Origin: Diabrotica undecimpunctata
Lineage: Eukaryota > Arthropoda > Insecta > Coleoptera > Chrysomelidae
Direction of reading: 5' to 3'
NCBI RefSeq assembly: GCF_040954645.1
Contig: NC_092803.1
Span: forward strand, 16,493,230 to 16,557,229
Length of the DNA stretch: 64,000 nucleotides
Shown here: positions 23,631 to 35,072 of the stretch, one piece after another
How the letters are laid out: each line of letters begins with the position of its first letter
Numbering within the stretch: position 1 is the stretch's first letter
Program-made: the position numbers and the translations under genes
The notes under the pieces: generated by a model
The model's database searches: none
Seen by the model: the letters and a program-made list of their open reading frames with translations, nothing else
What the model was told of the DNA's origin: nothing

Positions 23631-23639
23631 TCTAAACAC

Positions 23640-24290
23640 AATATGAATTGGCCACATGACTCTGTCCGTTTTTCAATGTGCCTCCAGTGTCGTTCCATCG
23701 TTTTCGTGGTCTTCCTATTGATCGTTTTCCTATTGGGGAACCGTCTCTTGCCGTCTCTACTACTCTGTTTGTTGTCATTCGGCTTATATGATCGTTTCAC
23801 TCTACTCTTCTATTTCTTACTCAGTTCTTGATGTTCTCCATCATCTACGTCGTGTATCTGTACTTCTAGCTCTGTCCCATAATGTCTAACCATCAATTTT
23901 TCGAAGTGTTTTCATCTCTGCTGTTTCTAACATCCTTTTTGCCATCTCTGTGTCAGGTCGTGTTTCTGCCGCGTGTGTCATTATTGGTGTGATGCATCTT
24001 TTATTTCTCCATATTGTTTCATTCAGACAACCTGCGGCTCTGCTCTATTCACTTGATCTTTCCCTTCAGTTTCGAGCTTTCCGTAGCTAGATAATGTGAT
24101 ACCTAGATATTCTCCATCACTTGTTCTATTATGTGACCTTTCAGCTCCAATTTACATCTTAGTAAATTTGCTCTTATAACCATGCATTCTGTCTTTTTGG
24201 GGAAATTAACATGTTAAATTTTCTGGCGGTTATATTAAATTGGTGCAGCATACGTTGTAAATCATCTAACCCAACCACGTCGGTCATGAA
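23640..24290 (-). pseudogene. RTE-like LINE 3' portion, minus strand
   Basis: In several minus-strand frames: MLHQFNITARKFNMLISPKK, LGITLSSYGKLETE (thumb), an HAAETRPDTEMAKRMLETAE block and SIGRPRKRWND near the C-terminus. Frequent frameshifts show an old copy. Lies in the 4.9-kb trp intron, antisense. Confidence 0.65.
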
Positions 24291-24534
24291 AATAACCACT
24301 CTTGAAGGTGCAGTAGCCTATAACAAGGATCTCCTTAATGATCAGTCAGCAACACGGCACTTAAGAAAAGTTCAATATCATGTTAGAAGTTTCAACTTTC
24401 CAATTTCACCTCTGGTTTATTATCATGGTAGCAGTATACGTTGAATATTTGAGTTATTCTTCGTGAAATTCCTCCCTGTCTGTTAGCCTCTCTGAGTACG
24501 TAAGGTTGCTATGTCCAACAGCCTTACGCTACTC

Positions 24535-24562
24535 CTGAAGAAGCTGCTACCGAAACCTTGAG
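24535..24562 (+). repeat. Penelope/hammerhead-like core motif (tentative)
   Basis: CTGAAGA, a short hairpin-capable spacer and GAAAC occur in order, and the preceding 40 bp can form a 12-bp stem (GAGTACGTAAGG with CCTTACG-c-TACTC) directly before CTGAAGA. This is the strand order of a hammerhead ribozyme core as carried by Penelope-like elements. The cleavage-site base and stem III do not fit, so it is at most a decayed copy. Confidence 0.25.
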
Positions 24563-24864
24563 ATGGATCCATATATGAGACATCCACTCGTCCAAAAAAT
24601 ACACGGTCCAAATACTCCGATTTTATTTGCTATTAGGTAATGTATTATCTTCCTAGTGATTCTTTCTTCTCTAATCTATTTTTTTTAACAGAATAGTACT
24701 TCACTTGATTTCTTCAGTTCTTGATCCTATAGCCAATTTTATTTTCTCTTTGCCATTTGTCTTCGTCATTTTTAATGTGTCTTTTATTTTGTTTCCACCT
24801 TCTCTCAAATATATGGCTTTTGTCGGTATCTTATATTTTTATATACATATTTGTTTTGTTTTAG

Positions 24865-24916
24865 AACGTAGCTAGAGGTCGTTTATCTCCACTGATAGAA
24901 CTGGAGAAAAGTCCTA
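24865..24916 (+). CDS. trp: trp small exon (52 bp)
   Basis: Between TTGTTTTAG and GTAAGT, encodes NVARGRLSPLIELEKSP and ends in phase 1, giving an AGT Ser codon with the next exon. Its 52 bp plus the 86 bp of the preceding exon total 138, a multiple of three. Supported by splice sites and phase only. Confidence 0.65.
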
Positions 24917-25284
24917 GTAAGTATACATCAAACAAGAATATACATATAGTCTTTATACACTTAAAGTTAAATGTTTGAGAGACTTCACAAATATCAGGTC
25001 GATTAATTCCCATAGTATTATTTGGGATGAATATTGTAGAACCATATGTTTAATTTTCAACAGTTTATTATAAAATGACAGATTATCTAGTCTTCCAGAC
25101 TGATGTTCAGTAATGGTTCAATGGTTTAGATGACCTTTTATGTAGGATAATACTTCTAATTTTTCCATAGTACGATAATTACGATAGATTTCTAGTTTTA
25201 AAGTACTTACTACTTTAAATATTTATTTTAAATAGGTAAAAAGAAATAAGAATACGACTTACTCACAATCAATTTATTCTACCA

Positions 25285-25325
25285 CCAACGACCGGTTTCG
25301 CATACTATAATGCATCTTCAGGTCA
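25285..25325 (-). repeat. Penelope-like terminal motif (tentative)
   Basis: On the minus strand: CTGAAGA, GCAT-loop-ATGC hairpin, then GAAACCGGTCGT. This arrangement recurs in many insect repeats and matches the core order CUGANGA-stem II-GAAA reported for Penelope-like element ends. Flanking pairing needed for a working ribozyme was not found. Confidence 0.3.
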
Positions 25326-25738
25326 ACGGTACATGGTACTGTCTGGTACAGAATATATAGCAATTATGCCAATAGTATCTGTATGTGATTAATAAATATG
25401 AATTTAAATTAATTAAATTAAATATTAAGTGACAAATAATTTAGTAAAATTAAAATTAAATAAATATTACTTACATGCCGATACAAGAATTATTATTAAA
25501 TGTTTGAGAAAACATCAGTTATGGTAATCTGGTGACAGGGGATTATCGGTTTTACTGCAAATATTTAACGATTAAAGGGATAGTTCTTGAGGGGAAAAGA
25601 TATTAACAACTCGACTAGGAGTGTAGGTATTATGTAAATTGTTTGTTGAAAATTAAATGTGATGTTATATTATTTAAAGTTATTTATATTTATTGAAGAG
25701 GTATATTTTGAAATGTGTGTTATTTATTGAAATTATTT
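25326..25738. other. AT-rich trp intron
   Basis: No coding signal or repeat structure recognised. Confidence 0.5.
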
Positions 25739-25746
25739 ATCTAGAA

Positions 25747-27581
25747 CAGGGGTTCACAAACTGGGGGGCGCGCCCTCCCTGGGAGGCATGAGGACATGTC
25801 AGGGGGGCGCGAGATAAGTCAAAAATTAAATTAAATTTAGGTAGTCTTTCTAAAATTCTAAATTAACCATGATGTTTAGAAAATTAAAACAAACCACTGT
25901 AACATCTGACTTTACACATAAATTTTAAATCGAATGTTTGAAAGAATGGAATATGAGCCGTTCAATGTGGCAATAGCGCGCATTCGACAACCGAGCGTTT
26001 CCCAACAATGCCTCCCTCCTTAACTCCCTCCACAAGACGCAGGCCAGCTAACCGCAGCTAATCAATTGTGACAAATTTTAATTGTCGTATTTATTATATT
26101 TGCTATGAAGTATTAAGCAATGATGCAACGAGACCTAATCGTCTTGAAAGACATAGGTCATCCAAACATAACTCTTTTAAGGACAAACCAAAGAAATTTT
26201 TTGCTACAAAATCTGAAAATTTAAAACGCATGAAATTGTATAGTACTGGTTCTACGGCTCAGTCATCTGAAAAAGTGCTTGATGCTTCATATGAGCTATC
26301 ACTTTTGATTGGTTGAGAAAAAAAGAGCCATATTATTGGAGAGACGCTTGTTAAACCATATTTGTTAAAGGCAGCTGATATTATTCTTGGAACACAGAGT
26401 AAGAAAAAGTTATCTAAAATTCTTTTTTCTGACAATACTGTGAAACATCGCATTGATGATATGGCCGAAGACATACAAAACCAGGTAGTTGATGCAGTAA
26501 AACAATCGCCATTTTTTGCTATTCAGCTAAACGAGAGTACAGACATAGTATAAGTCCTCAGTTAATTGTTTATGTTCGGTATATTGAAAAAGAAAGAATT
26601 AAAGACGAGCTACTCGTTTCTACAGAGTTGGAGACCACGACATGTTGGCATGATTATTTGACCTTTGAGATGAAGTAATCACCTTCTTGGAACAGCAAAA
26701 GCAAAATGAACTAAGCGTGGCCTTCAAAAAACATTATATCTAAGTAATATTGGCTTATTTTTTAGACATCTTTGATTCGTTGAACAGCCTTAACCTAAAA
26801 CTGCAGGGTAGAGACTCAAATATAGTTACTCATCGTGATGCGATTAAGATGTATATTGAGAAATTGCAACTTTGGAGACGTAAAATATCAGCAAACCCCT
26901 GCAATTATTCGAGTTTCCCTAAAGTAGAGTCAATCTCAGAAGAAACACGCTTTAAGGACATTTATGAAGGATCAAGTTTGAAAATCCAAATCTCAAACCA
27001 TTTGGAGAGCCTAATTGAAGAGTTCCACAAATACTTCCTAAACACTTGTGACGATAGTATTTTCAGAATGTCAATTGACCCGTTCCATGCCAACATAGAC
27101 TCCCTACCTGAATCACGTCAAGAAGATGATTTGCAAATAAAACATGATTCCTCTGCCAAATACAACTTTGATATAATGGACAAACTTTCATTTTGGTTAA
27201 AATATTTCAAAGTGTATCCTAGTGTACCACGGGAAGCTCTTCTTTTATATTTGCCTTTTTCAAGCACCTATTTGTGCGAAAAAGAATTTTCAACATTTGT
27301 GGCAATTCGAACAAAGTATCGAAATAAACTTGATGCTGCTAGTGACTTGGGACTAAAACTCAACCACGAATAGGCATACTAGTAAAGAAAATGCAAGCAC
27401 ATCCATCTCATTAACCAACAATAAAAACTGATATTATTGTATCTTATGGCAGTATAAATAAATGTTTTGTTTTCTATGTAATATTTATTTGTTTTTGTTT
27501 TGTTACTAAGGGAGGGGGGACGGGAGAAACTTTCATTTCAACAAAAGAGAGCGTGGTACAAAACAAGTTTGGGAACCCCTG
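25747..27581 (+). mobile_element. hAT (Charlie-type) element with 8-bp target duplication
   Basis: Begins CAGGGGTTCACAAACTGGGG and ends with the inverse AGTTTGGGAACCCCTG, the standard hAT terminus. ATCTAGAA is present on both sides (25739-25746 and 27582-27589), a perfect 8-bp duplication. Length 1835 bp, shorter than autonomous relatives, with a broken transposase. Confidence 0.93.
26068..27373 (+). pseudogene. hAT transposase (ZBED5/SCAND3-like), broken
   Basis: Segments in order: a basic N-terminal part with PNRLERHRSSKHNSFKDKPK (end of a BED-type finger region), ASYELSLLIG, GETLVKPYLLKAADIILGTQ, a block ending FFAIQLNESTDIV with the first catalytic region, then after a gap YFLDIFDSLNSLNLKLQGRD and the C-terminal dimerisation part LPFSSTYLCEKEFSTFVAI. 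Stops at 26314, 26551 and a missing centre (about 26570-26740) make it inactive. Confidence 0.85.
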
Positions 27582-28019
27582 ATCTAGAACACACAGCACT
27601 GTGACAAGGTAGAATAAGATAGATGTTCTATTTTTGATGTAAGTTTGGGTGTGCAATTACTCCAACTTATAATTATCAAGTTAATGAAAATCCAATTTTG
27701 GTATGTATTTAAGCATAAAAGAAAATTATTGTAATCAATTTCAAAAATTAAAATTAAAAAACATTTAAAGACAAACAGAACACATTAAAAAGACAAAACA
27801 GACATTTAATTTAAAAAGGGGTTTCTTTGTAGCACTACATTACTTGTATGAAGGAGGAACTGGCAAACAGGAATGGTTTTTTTATTTGTTTTGTTTTGAA
27901 AAAAAAACTATTCCTGTTTCCATTAAAAATATCATCTGTACTATACCGCGGCCCTAGCATAAAAAATTGTCACATTTTATTATCTATTGTTTTATTGTTA
28001 CTTACTTACATTATTTCAG

Positions 28020-28357
28020 GTCACTCTTGCACCAAATCATCTATCGATACAAAACTCCAAGAAGATTCGAAATCTAAACCAGAGTCATCTCCTATTACAT
28101 TAAGGCCTGACAAGCTTTTACAAGAATCCAAGCAAAAAGATGAGCCCCCTATGAAGCCGTCAAGTGCGGCGGAAAAACCAAAGGACTCCAAACCTCCCAG
28201 CGGCTCGGAAAAAAAAGACGATCCTGTAAAAAAGTCATCATTATCCGAGCCGAAGCCGAAGGATGCGTCAGGTGATAACAAGAAACAACAAGCCCCTAGC
28301 GCTCCCTTATCTGCGAAATCAAAACTGACAGGTCGCGTTCGTACAGGATGGATATAG
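28020..28357 (+). CDS. trp: trp terminal exon: Lys/Pro-rich tail and PDZ-type end
   Basis: Starts after ACATTATTTCAG and encodes a hydrophilic tail rich in Lys, Pro, Ser and Asp with repeated KPKDSKP/EPKPKDAS units, ending GRVRTGWI and TAG. Fly TRP also has a Lys/Pro-rich repeat tail and a terminal TGW-hydrophobic sequence bound by the INAD PDZ scaffold, so clustering in a signalplex is inferred. The longer open frame upstream to 27848 is intron. Confidence 0.88.
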
Positions 28358-28408
28358 TGTATAACTTTTGCTTTAATGAGTTGTAGTTTGTAAGGATATG
28401 TCGTTGAA

Positions 28409-28414
28409 AATAAA
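28409..28414 (+). terminator. trp: polyadenylation signal of trp
   Basis: AATAAA 52 bp after the trp stop codon, followed by GT/T-rich sequence. Confidence 0.7.
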
Positions 28415-28429
28415 GAGTTTACTTATCTA

Positions 28430-29850
28430 ACATCAAGACTACTTACTGTGTGTTTTAATTTGAATGGAAAATGAAATTCATATTTCTAGTGTCAAAAATA
28501 AAGCACAAGCATTATTTATAAATAGTGCGTTGACACTTTCCGTCACGAGTTATGAATATTTTAGTTAGTCAAAAAATGTGCGTATGTCCAAGGATCCTAA
28601 CTCTAATGAGCTGGTATAGATGGTAGTTTTACCACACACCTGCTGGTTACGATTTCAGAGAGACTATAGGTGAGAAATAGCTTTCAGTATATCGATGACT
28701 CGTCTTTGGCTTCACGAATACAGATACTAATCGTAGAAGACTTAATACGATGTTCACTCTACGGCAACCACCCTCTCAGTCGATCATCAGGATATTCTCG
28801 ACCCTGGCGAGACCAGTCTCTCAGTAACATATTACTAATTTAACCCGGTGGTAAACACTCTCTCGGTGAGTTTTATCAGCGTTTTGACAAAAGCCAAGCA
28901 TTTATGGTATAATTAACGCCATATATTCTGGAATGAGGAGACTTTTTTAAATCAATATAATACATAATAAAGATTTTTCTTAAAAAGAAATTGAAGTTTA
29001 AGTGTGCTCTTGAATTACACTATGCAAATTGTGGGGAATTATATAACAGGGTACAAAAAAGTTTCTAAAGAAACATTTTTAGTGCGTAAGAAATCACATT
29101 AATTTTTTTAAGTTTGTCTTTTTAGGTAGAATAAAAGTTGAAGTCAACCAGTTTTAGATTTTTCATCTGATATACAGATTCCATTGAATCTTTTCATTAG
29201 TTTCGATATTTTTGGCTTTCATCGTTTCTTCTATCTCGTCTCTTATTCAGTTCCCTTTCTTTTTTGAAGACTCTTCCAATACTTCTATGCATGAAGGTAA
29301 AGGCAGCTTTTTAGTGCCCCCATTATTTGTTTCGATAGGTTTGAAAGTTAAGGTAATATTGCCGATTAGTAGTAATGGTTGATCATACCCGCTCTGGCTG
29401 TTTTCGCAGATTTGATGGTATTGACATAACTGGTATTGTATTTGACGGTCACTCTTTTCTTATTCATGATTATTCTTGCTGAACAGTTAAGTTACTGCTC
29501 AAATTAAGCCCAAAATAGATGAAATATTTTCTAGAGGTTTTGTAGTAAAAAAGTTTTGTAGTTTCAAGTACATTGAAACAAAAAAAAAAACTGAAAATAT
29601 ATATCATTTTATGTCATAATCACAGGGAATAGGCACAGAATAAATAACAATTGTTTTATTATTCTCTGGCATAGGTCAGACAACGATAGGAATAAAAACT
29701 GCAGTTATACATACAGTTCTAGATTGATATATGACAATGGATTAAAGACTACCACTTCACTGCGAAGTCAGCAGCGTGAACAACAGCAGATGAATGCCGT
29801 TAGAATTGATCAAGGATGCAAACATTAACTAATGCAAGATTTTCACTTAA
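28430..29850. other. intergenic DNA downstream of trp, no gene recognised
   Basis: No family recognised. A GC-richer stretch at about 28590-28870 with several short inverted motifs may be a repeat; no tail or target duplication was found. Confidence 0.4.
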
Positions 29851-29982
29851 AGATAGTGCAAACACTCCTGACCATGGAGCTGCGCGCAGGCGGAGTCAAA
29901 ATTCACTTTAAGGCAGAAAGGTTCTATTGTAAGTAGAATTATACAGTGCATAGTACAGTGCGTTTCGCATGGAAGTCGGGAC

Positions 29983-30970
29983 CATGGGCGCCCATAGGGG
30001 GGGGGGGCAAGAGGGGGCAGTTGCCCCCCCTATCATTAATAATATTATTTAAAAAACCAGTATGTATGTAAGTATATTTAAAAAAAAAATACATTATTTA
30101 CGCATATTGTGGCGAGAAACTTGCAACAATACCTCAAAACAGCAAACAACCGGAAACTAATCTAGCGAAATACCGAGAAATCCGGTAGGTACTTCCTTAA
30201 CAATGCCTCGAATGTAGCTACCTACCATAATAATATTGTACAATGCAAAGAGGGATTTTGAGATGTCGTAGGTATCAAGCCTTAATTGGTATTGGTAGAA
30301 AGTGTACCTGTACCAACAATTTTAAACTTTATTTCGTCCCATGTCAAATGCAAAATTTACTCTTACAAAAAATATCCGCTTAATAAATGCTACACGTTTT
30401 TACTTGTTTGACTTAAATATTTGGTATAGTGGCTATTCGCATAAGAAATACCACAATAGAATTTCAATTGAAAATTTAAATCCTCTTATCAATATCTGTA
30501 AATTTTGTATAATAAAATTTGTATGTATACCTAAAGTCATACCATAAAATATGTTGTTAATAATTTTTTGTTTAAGATTACTTTTACTTTTCTGGTATTT
30601 CTTTACTGTTTGTAAATCATGTTTATATTTTTGCATTTTTGCAATCGGCTATTTTAGTTTTTATTAAGTTTTCAATTTTCAGTTTTTAATTTCAATTGAA
30701 AATTTAAATCCTCTTATCAATATCTGTAAATTTTGTATAATAAAATTTGTATGTATACCTAAAGTCATACCATAAAATATGTTGTTAATAATTTTTTGTT
30801 TAAGATTACTTTTACTTTTCTGGTATTTCTTTACTGTTTGTAAATCATGTTTATATTTTTGCATTTTTGCAATCGGCTATTTTAGTTTTTATTAAGTTGT
30901 ATGGATCAAAATAAAAATTTGAGTTGACTTGCCCCCCCCCCCCCTGGATTTTGATATATGGGCTCCCATG
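29983..30970. mobile_element. 988-bp non-autonomous hAT-like element
   Basis: Ends CATGGGCGCCCATAGGGGGG and the inverse near TGGGCTCCCATG, with long G and C runs next to each end. GTCGGGAC occurs on both sides (29975-29982 and 30971-30978), a perfect 8-bp duplication as made by hAT transposases. No transposase frame inside. Confidence 0.85.
30461..30898. repeat. tandem duplication, unit ~210 bp at 228-bp spacing
   Basis: 30461-30670 and 30689-30898 are essentially identical, from ATTTCAATTGAAAATTTAAA to TTATTAAGTT. The duplicated ORFs of 61 and 67 codons on the minus strand are a by-product. Near identity implies recent duplication. Confidence 0.92.
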
Positions 30971-31027
30971 GTCGGGACTAAACCAAATTTCGTCTACTGC
31001 GCCGTGGTCAGGAGTGTTTGCACTATC

Positions 31028-31730
31028 TCTACTTATGTACGGATGTGCAAAGTATTGTTAATTGATTAACAGGAAACCTTGAGAAAAGAAGAGCAATAAG
31101 TATCAAAATTGCATCGTTAATGCATTTGAAAAAAAATTTGTACAAAAAACAGCCCCAAATTGAAAGATAAAAGTGCTTTTTCACCAAAACAACTAAAATA
31201 CGTTAATTGCACGAAATACTTTCACATCCACCGTCTTTTTTATATTATCTTACATAATCATTAAAGAGACGGAATAATATTCAACGTTAACTTTCTTGTA
31301 AGAATCGTCAGCAATGTTATATTAATCAAAATATTAACTTTTTCTTTGGCAAATAAACATTTATCGTTTTGGCATTTTGTCATTTCTTTTATTAGATTTA
31401 TTTTTAATCAGACATGTACAAGTATCAAAACAAGATATATGAGTATTTCATACATAATTGAGAGAAATATCATAAAAAAGGAAAATTGTCAAACAAAATG
31501 CCAATTTAGTCAACTCCACTGACTTCACTTGGAATTCTAAAATATGGAATGAAATAAAGAACTTGTAAAATAATACAAGTGAAACCAAAGAAATATACAG
31601 GGAAGCTAGAAACAAATTATAAAGGATTTTAAGATAACCGCATCAGCCATGAGAAAAAATTATTTATGTTAATAAACACTTTTGCTTACAAGGTAATATT
31701 GACTGTAATGACATAGCAAATAATTTTGAG
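31028..31730. other. AT-rich DNA, no gene seen
   Basis: Nothing recognised except weak LINE-linker-like frames near 31540-31640. Confidence 0.4.
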
Positions 31731-31734
31731 TTCA

Positions 31735-33375
31735 GTTGTTCCAAGAAAGGAGATAAAGAAGACCCCAACAATTATAGAGGTATAAATCTACTGAATGTTT
31801 TTTAAAAAAATGCTTTGCTGCAATTGAACACCGATGGCAGACACCGAGGTAGGATACCAGTCGCTTCGTCTAAAAGGGTACTAAGAATTTAAAAATCGGA
31901 GGAGGGGTCATTCAAGACCACCTGACACTCTGGTAGAGCAAGTATAACGGACCCTCAACAAGTATAACGTACGAAAAATCATTGATGGCGATGGCATAAG
32001 GCCAATTCGTATACAACGCCCGCGGACTGGAAATTAGGTGTAATGCACCCTCTTCACAAAAAGGGAGATATGATGGTGTGTGGTAATTATAGAGGCATCA
32101 CCCTACTTAACGTGGCATATAAAGTATTGTCCAAGGTATTGTACAGAAGATTGATCCCCTATGCTGAACAAAGAATTGGGAACTATCAGAGCGATTTCCG
32201 ACCCAATAAATCAACAACGGATCAAATCTTCACAGTCAGGCAGATTCTTGAGAAAACGCTTGAGTTCTGAGTCAACACCCACCACATATTCGTGGATTTC
32301 AAAGCCGCATACGACTCAGTCAACAGACAAAAACTTCTACAGGCTATGGTGGAATTTCAAATGGCGCTTCATCTTGTTCAACCAACGAAACTTACACTCA
32401 CAGGCGTAGAGAGTGTAATGAGAATCCAAAACGACTTTTCAAGACCGTTCCATTGTAAAAGTGGACTGAGACAGGGAGATGGACTGTCGTGTCTTTTATT
32501 TAACCTTGCACTAGAAAAAGTAATTCGAGAGTGCCATATTAATATGAATGGCACCATCTTTAATAAATCTGTACAAGTGATCGGGTCGGGTATGCAGATG
32601 ACATAGACATTATTGCTAGGTCCACAGAATCTCTGATAGAAGCATTTCGATCACTAAGGTCGTCTGCACTAAGAATGGGATTAAAAATAAACGCAACAGA
32701 AAACCAAGTATATGTATTGTACCTACTAGATCAGGCAACCAGATACCTAGACTATTAATTGATGATCTGGAACTGGAAGGTGTGGACACCTTCGTCTACT
32801 TGGGCTCGCTGCTGACAAAAGACAACAATGCCAGCGAAGAAATTAAAAGAAGAATAGTACTTGCCAATAAGTGTTATTACCGCTTGAGGAAACAGATGGC
32901 CCCAAAACTATCCAGAAAAATTAAAATTACCATATATAAAACACTACTAAGGCCAGTGTTAACATACAGGTCAGAAACGTGGTCACTTACACAGAACGAC
33001 CAAGAATTGCTTAAACGTTTCGAGAGAAAAATTCTAAGGAAAATATATGGAGGAGTCCAAGAACAGGGTTTGTGGCGTAGGGGCTACAACTTTGAGTTAT
33101 ACAGAAGTTTTGGGGAACCTGACGTTGTAAAATTAGCACGCCTTCGATGGATAGGACATGTAATTAGGCGAGATGAAGATGAAACGATCAGAAAAATTTT
33201 CGACAGAAGAGGACCAGTGGGAAGACGAGCCAGAGGAAGACCAAAACTTATATATGAAGATAACATAGAGGATGATCTAAAATCCATCGGAGTTAAAGCA
33301 TGGAGAAGAGTTGCCAGAGACAGGGGCGAACGGAAGATTGTTCTGAAGAAGGCTTTGGCTCATAACGAGCCGTAA
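31735..33375 (+). pseudogene. RTE-like LINE reverse transcriptase, broken
   Basis: A short RT motif piece (KKGDKEDPNNYRGINLLN) at 31741 precedes the main copy from about 32020: HPLHKKGDMMVCGNYRGITL, SDFRPNKSTTDQIF, an in-frame TGA at 32268, FVDFKAAYDSVNRQKL, SGLRQGDGLSCLLFNLALE, a frameshift just before GYADDIDIIARS (about 32590), then FVYLGSLLTKDNNASEE, the thumb, ARLRWIGHVIRRDED and RARGRPKLIYEDN, ending HNEP at 33375. A (GAT)n tail follows (33381-33394). Same family as 18000-19345 and 38037-39647. Confidence 0.85.
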
Positions 33376-33598
33376 TGCCACTGATGATGATGATATTTGT
33401 ATATTTGCTTCGTTTTAGTTATCTATATAAGTGTTATTTGCAACGCTTGCTGTTTTTGGCGCTTCCCTCGAAGAAATGTTTATGCAAATTATGATATCAC
33501 TCTATTGATACCTCCTTAATTAAAATATTTAGCAAATTTTTTAATGTATAATGCATGAAATATTCCATGTATTCTCGTTACATGATTTGGTATTATAA

Positions 33599-35072
33599 TC
33601 CAGTCGTCAGAGAGTTGACCCATAAAAATCATACGAACAAGCTAAATTTTGTCGAGAATATTAATATTAAGACTCCAAAAAAGATGCAAAAAAGTTATCC
33701 ACTTTTACCCCTGGGCTTTCCCCTAAAATCCCCCTTATAGCGGGGTAAAAAAGTAAAAAAATCGATTTACCAAGAATCTGTGCACCGAAGAAAAAAATAT
33801 TTCAAATAAAAAATGTAGTTGAGATAATTTTAAACAAAAATGTTTAAAAGCATTTTTTGTGCAGAATGAACCGTTCTCTTAAAAACAACGCTTGAAACGA
33901 CCGTCGATTTTGCATGTCAGTTACGCGCGCGAAATCAATGTTCAATAAAATTTGTATCAGCTGAACGGTAAAAATTCGGTATCTTTTGATTTTAAGTGAC
34001 CTATCGACAAAAATCAAGTTGCGTTTTAAAGGTAAAGAGTTCAGCTTTCGTATGCAGTTTTTGTGTTTTGTTGAGATCAATAGAATTGATCACTTTCATT
34101 GGTCAGTCGTAGTAAAATTTCCATTTTTAGAGATTAATCTTTAAAACCTATGACATGGAATTTCAATTTTGATTTGTGGCAACAAATATGAAGCATTTAA
34201 AATATACATAAAAAGCTCAGAATTTAATGTTTTACATTATAAACGATTACACGTCACGGAAAATGCCTCCAAGAATGCGATTTTGGATGTAGTATATAGC
34301 AGAAGGTTGGTTCTTTCGAAAAACTTACTAGCATAATTGAAAAAATAAAGTTTTAAACGTTTTAGATCCTTTGTTGTGTGAAAGTTTAAATCCAGCGTTT
34401 TTAAGCATATTTTAAATGCTTGACATTTGTTGCCAAAAGTGAAAACTAAAATTTTATGCTATAGGTTTTAAAAGTTAGGCTCTAGTAATCGAAACTTCAT
34501 AGTGGCCAGTCAATTTAAGGGATAGATTGTATTGATCTCACGAGAATTATAAAAAATGGCAAAAATCGCGTCACGTTTATTTATTTAACATCTTTATAAA
34601 ATCTGAGTTTATTTGCGACAAAATACAAACGTTGCATACGAAAGCTGAACTCTTTACCTTTAAAATGCATCTTGATTTTTGTCGATAAGACACTTGAATC
34701 AAAAGATATCGAATTTTTACCGTCGAGCTGATACAAATTTTATTGAATATTGATTTCGCGCGCGATTCAAAATCGACTGTCGCTTCAAGCGTTATTTGTG
34801 AAAGAACGGTTCATTCTACACAAAAAGTGCTAATAAACATTTTTGTTTAAAATTGTCTCAGCTACATTTTTTATTTAAAACATTTTTTTCTACGGCCTAC
34901 AGATTCTAGGTAAATCGATTTATTGGGTTTTTACCTCTCTACGAGGGCGGTTTTAGGGGGACGCCCGGTAGTAAAAGAGGTCTTTTCTGCGGGTCCCAAA
35001 TTAATATTCTCGGCAAAATTCAGCTTGTTCGTATGATTTTTAGAGGTTCAGTGGCATTTTCTCTCAGACGCC
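33599..35072. repeat. 1.47-kb foldback (near-palindromic) element
   Basis: Left arm from CCAGTCGTCAGAG is mirrored by the right arm ending CTCTCAGACGCCTGG. Landmarks pair in reverse order all the way to a centre near 34335: TCATACGAACAAGCT, the C-rich run, CGATTTACC..AATCTGT, GTTACGCGCGCGAAATCAAT, TACCGTTCAGCTGATAC-like block, GAGTTCAGCTTTCGTATGC, and GCAACAAATnTnAAGCATTT nearer the centre. Arms of about 700 bp each at roughly three-quarters identity by eye. No coding frame recognised. A lone arm is at 10533-11010. Confidence 0.85.

Larger units (their letters stand above)
29851..31027. mobile_element. small inverted-repeat element hosting a hAT insertion
   Basis: AGATAGTGCAAACACTCCTG at 29851 is mirrored at 31008-31027, and the match extends to GACCA. 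Without the 996 bp of inner insertion plus duplication the element would be about 180 bp, a typical MITE. No transposase; target duplication not determined. Confidence 0.7.

Noticed and set aside
24499..24562. Working hammerhead ribozyme
   Set aside because: The base before the expected cleavage site and stem III pairing do not fit the consensus; kept only as a low-confidence motif.
27848..28019. Open frame upstream of the last trp exon, starting MKEELANRNGF
   Set aside because: A clear polypyrimidine-AG acceptor at 28019 joins in phase with the preceding exon; the upstream frame is AT-driven intron.
30433..30864. Two near-identical ORFs of 67 and 61 codons on the minus strand as a duplicated gene
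   Set aside because: They are shadows of a non-coding tandem duplication inside a non-autonomous hAT-like element.
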